Origin: Mariprofundaceae bacterium
GTDB lineage: Bacteria > Pseudomonadota > Zetaproteobacteria > Mariprofundales > Mariprofundaceae
Direction of reading: 5' to 3'
NCBI GenBank assembly: GCA_015488125.1
Contig: WFOJ01000021.1
Coordinates: 1 to 11,988 of the forward strand
DNA length: 11,988 nt
This document shows positions 6,238 to 11,988 of the stretch, one piece after another; position 1 is the stretch's first letter, and each line of letters opens with the position of its first letter. Made by a program: the position numbers and the translations under genes. A model generated the notes under the pieces. The model made no database searches and was not told the DNA's origin. It saw only the letters and a list, made by a program, of their open reading frames with translations.

Positions 6238-7661
6238 TGAAAACACCGTGGATTCGTCGCGATACACCATTGTGGGGATTGGCACTGGGGCTGTTGATTG
6301 CGCTGCTGACGATTCTCTGGCCTGCATATGATGACGATGAAGAACGCTGCTGTTGTCAGCAGAATGCTGGTCAGCCTGTATGCAAACTGGCGGCGCAGTT
6401 CAGTAGTGAGGAATTGCAACGCGCGCGTATTGCCTGGCGGTACTTTGAGAACAATTATCAGCCATCCACAGGCCTGGTCAATGCCACGCAGGATTATCCT
6501 TCCACCACCATGTGGGATACCGGCTCGGCCATTTTTGCCACTGTCGCCGCACGCGAGTTATGCCTGATTGATGCCAAGGAATTCAATGACCGTATGGTGA
6601 CGCTGCTGGGTACGCTGAACAGCATGCCGTTATATGCCGGTATTGCGCCAAACAAGGCCTATAACACCATCACCGGACGTATGGTGGATTATAACAACAA
6701 TGAAGCGCCTGACGGCATCGGCGTTTCGGTGATCGACCTGGCGCGCCTGATCTCCTCCTTGCGCACCTTAAGCAGCCGTTTTCCACAAATGCGGGCATCG
6801 GCGGAACAGGTTATCAGTCGCTGGAATTACTGTAATCTGCTGAAGAATGGTCAGATGTATGGCCTGTATCAGGATCGGGTCATGGATGAAATGCGTGTGT
6901 TTCAGGAAGGTCGCCTGGGTTATGAACAGTATGCGGGCAAAATCTTCCAGCGACTGGGTTTTGATATGTCGGTGTCAGCAACTTACAATAATGAATACCG
7001 CGCTGACACGACCATTGACGGTATTCCCATCGCCTACGACAAACGCGATCCCCGGAAATATGGTGCCTATAACTATGTGGTAACGGAATCCTATGCCCTG
7101 GAACAAATGGAATCCGGTGGCGATGCCGAATTCACGCCGTTGTTTCATAACATCTATGAAGTGCAAAAAGCACATGCCAAAAAGGTTGGTCATGTTGTGG
7201 CGGTTTCCGAAGATCATATCGACCGTGAACCGTGGTTTTTGTATAACACTATTTTTGTTGCCGGCAGTCCGTGGCAAACCATTACCGACACGGGTGTGGA
7301 TCATCATGAATTGCGCAGTATTTCCACCAAGGCGGCCATGTTGCTGGCACAACTTTTCCCGGATGAGGCCTATAGCCAGCAACTGGATCAAAGCGTGGCC
7401 TATGCGTATGATGAAGATAAAGGCTGGTATTCCGGCATTTATGAAACAGGACTGGGCTACAACAAGGCGCTGACGGAAAACACCAATGGTATTATTCTGG
7501 AAAGCCTGTTGCATAAAGCGGTGGGCACCTTCAGTGCATCTGCGGAGGCGAGGGCCTTTCATTTTCCGGCCAGCCTTGACCGGGAAGCCCGGACACAGCA
7601 ATGCATCCCGGAGCATAACCCCCTGCTTCAGACCCCGGTGGTTCAGGAACCACATGGCTGA
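6237..7661 (+). CDS. Membrane-anchored DUF3131 protein, copy 2
   Basis: A 474-residue paralogue of the product of 4087-5433. One membrane helix (about 12-30) is followed by an acidic, cysteine-rich juxtamembrane stretch (DDDEERCCCQQ, with a fourth Cys nine residues on) absent from copy 1. The DUF3131 domain spans about 56-430 and repeats the same landmarks: NNYQxSTG, YPSTTMWDTGS, PNKAYNT, DYNN, QEGRLGYEQYA, AVSEDHID, PWF, STKAAM, GWYSG and NTNGIILE. A C-terminal extension of about 40 residues is unique to this copy. I prefer ATG 6237, which overlaps the previous stop as TGATG; GTG 6234 would add one residue. It overlaps the barrel-protein gene by 1 nt. The divergence between copies suggests different steps or substrates rather than a recent duplication. 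Confidence 0.82.
   Translation: MKTPWIRRDTPLWGLALGLLIALLTILWPAYDDDEERCCCQQNAGQPVCKLAAQFSSEELQRARIAWRYFENNYQPSTGLVNATQDYPSTTMWDTGSAIFATVAARELCLIDAKEFNDRMVTLLGTLNSMPLYAGIAPNKAYNTITGRMVDYNNNEAPDGIGVSVIDLARLISSLRTLSSRFPQMRASAEQVISRWNYCNLLKNGQMYGLYQDRVMDEMRVFQEGRLGYEQYAGKIFQRLGFDMSVSATYNNEYRADTTIDGIPIAYDKRDPRKYGAYNYVVTESYALEQMESGGDAEFTPLFHNIYEVQKAHAKKVGHVVAVSEDHIDREPWFLYNTIFVAGSPWQTITDTGVDHHELRSISTKAAMLLAQLFPDEAYSQQLDQSVAYAYDEDKGWYSGIYETGLGYNKALTENTNGIILESLLHKAVGTFSASAEARAFHFPASLDREARTQQCIPEHNPLLQTPVVQEPHG
7638..7653 (+). promoter_or_regulatory. Small hairpin over the likely ribosome site of the barrel-protein gene
   Basis: GTGGTTC at 7638-7644 and GAACCAC at 7647-7653 are exact inverted repeats around 2 nt, giving about a 6-bp stem with a CAGG loop. 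The CAGGA that could serve as Shine-Dalgarno for ATG 7661 lies in the loop and right arm. It is within the end of the upstream coding sequence, so ribosomes finishing that gene would melt it. Translational coupling is a reasonable inference. Confidence 0.35.
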
Positions 7662-9763
7662 TGCATGGCCGGGGTGCGCATATCTGGCTGGCACTATGGC
7701 TGGCCTGCTGGCTGTTATGCGTACCCCTGGTGCATGCTGAAGTTCTGGACGCGGCATCTTTTGAGGAGATGGCCCGCCAGTTAGCCAGACCTGAACTCAG
7801 TCAGCAAACGATGCGCAGACTGGTGTTGTCGTTGCAGCAGGCAACGCTGGTGCGCTGCGAGCGTGACGATTGTAAACTGGCAGAGCATCAGCGCATGCGC
7901 ACGGCATCCGCGCATCTGCTGGCCGAACTGGCACGGGCGATGCGGCGTTATCCGGCGCTGGCACTGGATATTAGCAAGACTGTTCGCAGTTGGCGCTATG
8001 TGCGACCGGAGCACAGGGGTCAGGGATCAAGGGGCAGAGGGCAGGGGTCAGGAGGCAGGGAGAAGTCTGTGAAGGCTCGGACTGTACGACCAAAACAGGT
8101 AAAAACACTTGTGAGTACACCGGTGGTCGCTTATCGGGCTGCATTTGCCACTACTAAAAACATTTCGCTGGATATGCATAGAACAGGGGCGAACCGGCGA
8201 ACAGAACAATCCATGCTTTTGCAACAGGCCATTGATCTGCATCTGGCAACCTCAAAAGATGGAGTCAGTCGCGTACTGGAGCGCCTGAAACATGCCAACA
8301 TCACTGTTTTTGGCGTTCCCTGTGAAGATTTGTATTGCCAGAACCAACGGCCTGCTGTGTATGCCGCGACCATGGATACCTTGCTAGCCGAACTGGCATC
8401 GGCTGTACATCGCTGGCCTTCGCTGGCCCACCGGATTGGCCAGACGGTGTTAAGCTGGCAATACTGCGATATTCGTTATCGCAACCGCAGTCGCGATTTG
8501 TTTGTGCGCGGTGGTCAACGCCTGCGTCGAATGGCAAGCACGCCTTCACCGGCGCATCAGCAGGGCTGGCGGCGATGGGGATTTGATACACAGGATGATG
8601 GCCGTCTGATTCCTGAGCCTTTGTGGCACCACGGACTAAGTGGTAATGCCAAGGCTGCTTTTCTCTATCGTTATGTCGATCAGCGTTGTTTCCCTGACCC
8701 TGAAACAGGACGCACGCCCTATGATATTACCGAACCCATGTATGCTGGCCCACAACACGATTTCCCGGACAAGCCAGGCAGGGATTATCCCTATCAGCAA
8801 CAATGGCTGGATGCTCTTCGCCAACAAGCAGGGACTGCCAAACCGATTCCCTCAGTGCCGAAAAAAACACCGCCGCCTGCCGTGCCGCCACTACCAACTC
8901 AGCGCAGCTATCAAGCGCGTCAGTTGGCAGGTAAAACAAGGGCAGTTCAGACATCATCAATACCACCTGCTTCAGCTCCCGGGCTGGTGAAGAGCAAAGC
9001 GCATATGCTGGCAGTTAAGCATGGAAACACACCGCATAATTCCGGGGTGCTGCCGTTACCTGTTAGCAGGGGGGCAAGCGGGCGTGCAGTGCCATTCCAA
9101 AAGCTGCCCTTACCATCTTCCACACCACAGCAGCATCAGAAAAACGAACAAATAAATCAAGGCATGAAAGCCGCAAGCACACGCCCTGTTCAGGCATCTG
9201 TTTATAATAAATGGAAAATGGGTGATCGACAGCAGGAAATCGGTTTAGGTGTGTTCTGGAGTCCCTTCGATTATTTTTATGTGCGTGGCAGTATCAGTGG
9301 GCGGATACCTGCCTGGGGGCGCAATCCAGGGTATAGCTGGGGTGCAGGTTACAACGACTGGCATCCCGGCGGGTTGATGATAGAGTTTAATCAGTGGAAA
9401 GCACAACAATTTGGCCGCAATACCAATATTCGCAATGCCGAGTTCAACCTGGGTTACCGGATTCCCTTTCCCAAATCAATCAGGCCTTATATTGATGGAA
9501 CGATCAACGCCCGTATGGTGGGTAAAACACCCAATATCGGTGGGTTATGTAACCTTCGCTATAAAAGCTACTTTGTACGCTTTGGCATTAACAAGGATTT
9601 ACGGGGACCCAATGGCTGGCAATGGGTCTATGGCGTTGGCCGCTGGAACTGGCAGGCAGGCTCATTGAACATCGAGTACGACAACTGGGGTGGCAACCGT
9701 GTTTTCACCCCCAACTTTCGCCGCAATGGTGAATTACTGATGGAATACCGCTTTGATTTCTGA
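7661..9763 (+). CDS. Secreted protein with duplicated N-terminal module and C-terminal outer-membrane beta-barrel
   Basis: A 700-residue protein with a signal peptide (residues 1-26, cleavage after VHA). Two related modules follow. About 38-114 and 190-269 share a C-E-x3-C motif (C66/C71 and C221/C226), then LLAELAxA, a W/YPxLA segment, a TV and SWxY. Between them, residues 117-134 are a Gly/Arg/Gln-rich insertion. A segment without recognised domain (300-390) and a Pro/Gln/Ser-rich disordered linker (390-510) lead to residues 520-700. There about ten short alternating hydrophobic strands rich in Tyr and Trp end in EYRFDF, with the terminal Phe typical of outer-membrane barrels. It closes the operon after the DUF3131 gene (TGATG overlap), as expected for an export or outer-membrane anchoring component. 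It is much smaller than BcsC or PgaA, and I saw no TPR signature. The transported molecule is unknown. Confidence 0.75.
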   Translation: MHGRGAHIWLALWLACWLLCVPLVHAEVLDAASFEEMARQLARPELSQQTMRRLVLSLQQATLVRCERDDCKLAEHQRMRTASAHLLAELARAMRRYPALALDISKTVRSWRYVRPEHRGQGSRGRGQGSGGREKSVKARTVRPKQVKTLVSTPVVAYRAAFATTKNISLDMHRTGANRRTEQSMLLQQAIDLHLATSKDGVSRVLERLKHANITVFGVPCEDLYCQNQRPAVYAATMDTLLAELASAVHRWPSLAHRIGQTVLSWQYCDIRYRNRSRDLFVRGGQRLRRMASTPSPAHQQGWRRWGFDTQDDGRLIPEPLWHHGLSGNAKAAFLYRYVDQRCFPDPETGRTPYDITEPMYAGPQHDFPDKPGRDYPYQQQWLDALRQQAGTAKPIPSVPKKTPPPAVPPLPTQRSYQARQLAGKTRAVQTSSIPPASAPGLVKSKAHMLAVKHGNTPHNSGVLPLPVSRGASGRAVPFQKLPLPSSTPQQHQKNEQINQGMKAASTRPVQASVYNKWKMGDRQQEIGLGVFWSPFDYFYVRGSISGRIPAWGRNPGYSWGAGYNDWHPGGLMIEFNQWKAQQFGRNTNIRNAEFNLGYRIPFPKSIRPYIDGTINARMVGKTPNIGGLCNLRYKSYFVRFGINKDLRGPNGWQWVYGVGRWNWQAGSLNIEYDNWGGNRVFTPNFRRNGELLMEYRFDF
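8016..8060 (+). repeat. In-frame G-rich tract with G-quadruplex pattern
   Basis: Five runs of three or more G separated by loops of 2-5 nt (GGGG, GGG, GGGG, GGG, GGGG), followed by two GG pairs and another GGG. The underlying unit is a degenerate CAGGGGTCAGGG-like short repeat. It encodes the Gly/Arg/Gln/Ser stretch at residues 119-133 of the barrel protein, just after its first module. The base and residue bias is unlike the surrounding gene, suggesting a later short-repeat expansion that kept the frame. Confidence 0.6.
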
Positions 9764-9786
9764 AGCCTTCTGAAACCGCTCTTTGC

Positions 9787-10536
9787 TTATTCTACCAGGC
9801 TTTCAATATTGGCCAGCCATGGGGCATATTCGATCAGCAGGGCTGAGATATTCGAGAAACTACCGAAAAAAATCATCAGCCCGACAATGATCAGCAGCCC
9901 ACCGGAAATGCGTTCCACCCATTGCAAGTGATGTTTCATGCGGCTACTCCAGTGCAAAAAACGATCGGTCGCCAGAGCAGCCAGCAGGAAGGGGATAGCC
10001 AGGCCAGCAGAATATGCGATGAGCAACATAATCCCCTGACTGACGTGAGACTGCGCCCCGGCCATGGCGAGAATCGCGCCAAGAATCGGGCCGATGCACG
10101 GTGTCCAGCCAAAGGCAAAGGCAGCACCAAGCAATAATGCGCCGCTGCCACTTTTGGCATTGAGCTGATCGGTTTGCAAACGGGCATCGACCATTAACCA
10201 TGGAATCCGTACCAGACCGGTATAGTGAATGCCAAAAATCACAATAATGATACCGGCAATCTTGCCGAGGATGGCCATATTTGCGAGTAACCATTGCCCC
10301 AGCCAGGTGGCCGATGCGCCCAGCAGAATGAACACCAGACTGAAACCAGTAATGAACCATAGTGATTGCTTCAGCGCCAGTTGGCGGACTTTGGTGTTAT
10401 CTTGCTGGCGTAGTTCGTTGACGGAAACACCGCTGATGTAGGAAAGATAGGCTGGCACCAGCGGCAATACGCATGGCGAAAGAAAAGAAAGAATACCGGC
10501 AATCAATGCGCCTGGCAGTGTAACATCCTGAATCAT
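9787..10536 (-). CDS. ccdA: CcdA-type thiol-disulfide transmembrane electron carrier
   Basis: A 249-residue protein with six predicted membrane helices, matching the compact CcdA form rather than full-length DsbD. The two redox cysteines are in the expected places: C22 in FLSPCVLPLVPAY of the first helix and C147 in FGWTPCIGP of the fourth. The family passes electrons from cytoplasmic thioredoxin to periplasmic thiol proteins, typically keeping apocytochrome c haem-binding cysteines reduced. The minus-strand start ATG at 10536-10534 has GAGG five nt upstream. It converges on the barrel-protein gene with a 23-nt gap and no visible terminator. No other cytochrome c maturation gene is in the window, so its partner is unknown; it is not an evident member of the polysaccharide operon. 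Confidence 0.92.
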   Translation of the reverse strand: MIQDVTLPGALIAGILSFLSPCVLPLVPAYLSYISGVSVNELRQQDNTKVRQLALKQSLWFITGFSLVFILLGASATWLGQWLLANMAILGKIAGIIIVIFGIHYTGLVRIPWLMVDARLQTDQLNAKSGSGALLLGAAFAFGWTPCIGPILGAILAMAGAQSHVSQGIMLLIAYSAGLAIPFLLAALATDRFLHWSSRMKHHLQWVERISGGLLIIVGLMIFFGSFSNISALLIEYAPWLANIESLVE

Positions 10537-10807
10537 GAAACCTCACTATATTACAGAGCGATTGGAACAACGTGCAACTCGCTCCGAATGATAAGCATTA
10601 GAAGCGTACACTGAAGGTCGGCACTGTGCCAAAATCCTTACATTATTCCAGTGCGGGTGTTATTCACAGGGTAATGACACGTGTGTTGTGAATTCAGGGA
10701 TGCGGGGGGTTGGGGGAGGCTAAAAATCATTGAAGCTTGCCAGCGGCGGGGGAATAAAGAGAATGGCTTGTGCCGAACAACTGCATGAGCAAGACGGAGA
10801 AACAGGA
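10537..10807. other. Intergenic region between divergent ccdA and the AAA-ATPase gene
   Basis: A gap of 271 nt with no gene. It contains a 7-bp inverted repeat ATTCACA (10662-10668) and TGTGAAT (10687-10693) 18 nt apart, a shorter GCACTG/CAGTGC pair (10621-10626, 10649-10654), and a G-rich stretch at about 10701-10720. On the minus strand, TATCAT (plus-strand 10588-10593) is a possible -10 for ccdA with only a weak -35 partner. Nothing here is strong enough for a firm promoter or operator call. Confidence 0.35.
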
Positions 10808-11988
10808 ATGAAAAAACGATTACCCATCGGTGTGCAGACGTTTTCTGAAATCATCCGTGATCATTATTGCTATGTCGATAAAACAGCCTTGTTGTATCAG
10901 CTGGCACAAGGCGGGAAATATTTTTTCATCTCTCGCCCCCGACGCTTTGGCAAGTCGTTGCTGGTCAGCACCTTGGCTTCGTTGTTTGCTGGCGAACGCG
11001 AGTTGTTCAAGGGACTGGCCATTGAACCGCTGTGGAATTGGTCGCAGTCCTTTCCTGTTATTCATATCAGTTTTGGTGGCGGTGTGGTGGAGAGTCGTGA
11101 AGCGCTGGAAACACGCCTGAGCGATATTCTGGGAGAACATGAACGACGCTATGGTTTTGAAGTCCTGAGCAAAGGAATTCCTGGACGCTTTTTTGACCTT
11201 ATACTCGGCCTACATAAAAAATTCGGGCAGCAGGTTGTACTGCTGATCGACGAGTACGACAAACCGATTCTCGATAATCTGGTGGCCGGGCGTGATGAAG
11301 TGGCGAGCGCTGTGCGCGATGGTCTGAAAGGTTTTTATTCCGTCATCAAGGACTCGGATCAATATGTGCGCTTTTGCCTGCTCACTGGCGTTAGCAAGTT
11401 TTCCAAGGTGTCGCTGTTCAGCGGTCTGAATAACCTGAAGGATATTACGCTTGTTCCGCAATACGCCACCTTATGCGGTTATACCGAGCCTGAATTGTAT
11501 GATGTTTTTGACGAATGGTTGCATGGCGTGGACAAAGATGCCCTGCGCCAATGGTATAATGGCTACAGCTTTGATGGCGAGCGGGTGTATAACCCCTTTG
11601 ATGTGCTGCTTTATCTGGATGAACGCCAGTTCCGCGCTTACTGGTTTGAGACGGGCAGTCCATCCTTTCTGATTCGCACCTTACTGGAGAAGCAGGCACA
11701 TCTGCCTTCGCTGGAGCGCATGTTTGCCGGAGAAGAATTGTTGTCACGGTTTGATGTGCGCACCATTGCCACGGAGGCTTTGCTGTTTCAGACGGGGTAT
11801 CTGACCATTTGCGGCAAAAGCAGGCTGGGCGCCCGCATGGTATATGAACTGGGCTATCCCAATCTTGAAGTCAAAATGAGCTTGAGTGAAATCATGCTCT
11901 ATGAACTGGTCAATCGACCGGATGCGCAGGAACGTTGCCTGCGCGAGGTGTATCAGGCACTGGAAGCTGCTGATATGCAGGCCTTGCG
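10808..11988 (+). CDS. AAA-ATPase-like protein of the PD-(D/E)XK nuclease-associated family (3' truncated by window)
   Basis: The first 393 residues of a longer protein. The start LPIGVQTFSEII and YVDKT is typical of this family. RPRRFGKSLL (about 43-52) is the Walker A region, VVLLIDEYDKPI (143-154) the Walker B region, and LLTGVSKFSKVSLFSGLNNL (191-210) and WYNGYSF (249-255) are family hallmarks. Full-length members continue into a PD-(D/E)XK nuclease-like domain (DUF1703), which would lie beyond the right edge. The cellular role is poorly defined; the family is often found in many copies per genome and is suspected to be linked to mobile DNA or defence. I start at ATG 10808, preceded by GGAGAAACAGGA and matching the usual N-terminus. 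An in-frame ATG at 10763 would add 15 residues. The frame is intact through the edge. Confidence 0.88.
   Translation, partial: MKKRLPIGVQTFSEIIRDHYCYVDKTALLYQLAQGGKYFFISRPRRFGKSLLVSTLASLFAGERELFKGLAIEPLWNWSQSFPVIHISFGGGVVESREALETRLSDILGEHERRYGFEVLSKGIPGRFFDLILGLHKKFGQQVVLLIDEYDKPILDNLVAGRDEVASAVRDGLKGFYSVIKDSDQYVRFCLLTGVSKFSKVSLFSGLNNLKDITLVPQYATLCGYTEPELYDVFDEWLHGVDKDALRQWYNGYSFDGERVYNPFDVLLYLDERQFRAYWFETGSPSFLIRTLLEKQAHLPSLERMFAGEELLSRFDVRTIATEALLFQTGYLTICGKSRLGARMVYELGYPNLEVKMSLSEIMLYELVNRPDAQERCLREVYQALEAADMQAL

Noticed and set aside
5782..6327. Minus-strand frame of 181 codons
   Set aside because: Antisense to the coiled-coil gene, which has a strong ribosome site and sensible architecture; the antisense translation is Cys/His/Gln-rich without a motif.
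6975..7757. Minus-strand frame of 260 codons
   Set aside because: It lies antisense to the DUF3131 copy 2 gene and the start of the barrel-protein gene, both well supported by homology and overlaps. The translation shows no recognisable domain.
10548..10577. Minus-strand TTGCAC and TAATAT, 18 nt apart, as a ccdA promoter
   Set aside because: Transcription would start inside the Shine-Dalgarno, about 4 nt before the ATG, leaving no working ribosome site.
10701..10752. G-runs upstream of the AAA-ATPase gene as a G-quadruplex
   Set aside because: Only three separated G-runs within a usable distance; the canonical four-run pattern is not met.
1..11988. tRNA, rRNA or CRISPR array
   Set aside because: No cloverleaf-like segment, rRNA signature or regularly spaced direct repeats were seen; the short repeats present are inverted or inside coding sequence.

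Overview
The window looks like a piece of a Gram-negative, probably proteobacterial, chromosome. It encodes an outer-membrane beta-barrel protein ending in Phe, Sec signal peptides, CcdA and a processive bacterial family 2 glycosyltransferase. Base composition looks balanced and no taxon marker is present, so I cannot name the genus.

Layout. (1) 1-403, minus strand: an exported pentapeptide-repeat protein running off the left edge. (2) 537-9763, plus strand: eight genes packed with 1-4 nt overlaps or tiny gaps, apart from one 267-nt gap. In order they are a PAP2-like membrane protein that has lost its catalytic histidines, an intact-looking PAP2 phosphatase, a single-domain STAS protein, a cellulose-synthase-like glycosyltransferase without a PilZ domain, a membrane-anchored DUF3131 protein, a small membrane-anchored coiled-coil protein, a second DUF3131 protein, and a 700-residue secreted protein with a duplicated N-terminal module and a C-terminal outer-membrane barrel. 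The 267-nt gap between the first DUF3131 gene and the coiled-coil gene is mostly filled by a 168-bp fold-back (MITE-like) element. (3) 9787-10536, minus strand: ccdA, convergent with the operon. (4) 10808-11988, plus strand: an AAA-ATPase of the kind usually fused to a PD-(D/E)XK nuclease, cut by the right edge.

How the parts may work together (inference). The glycosyltransferase would polymerise and extrude a polysaccharide across the inner membrane. The two DUF3131 proteins would act on it in the periplasm, the barrel protein would help it cross or anchor to the outer membrane, and PAP2 would recycle or dephosphorylate a lipid or nucleotide-sugar by-product. With no PilZ domain, the STAS protein is the only obvious regulatory candidate. 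The gene set does not match the standard cellulose (bcs), PNAG (pga), alginate or Pel loci as I know them, so it is the best candidate here for an under-described system.
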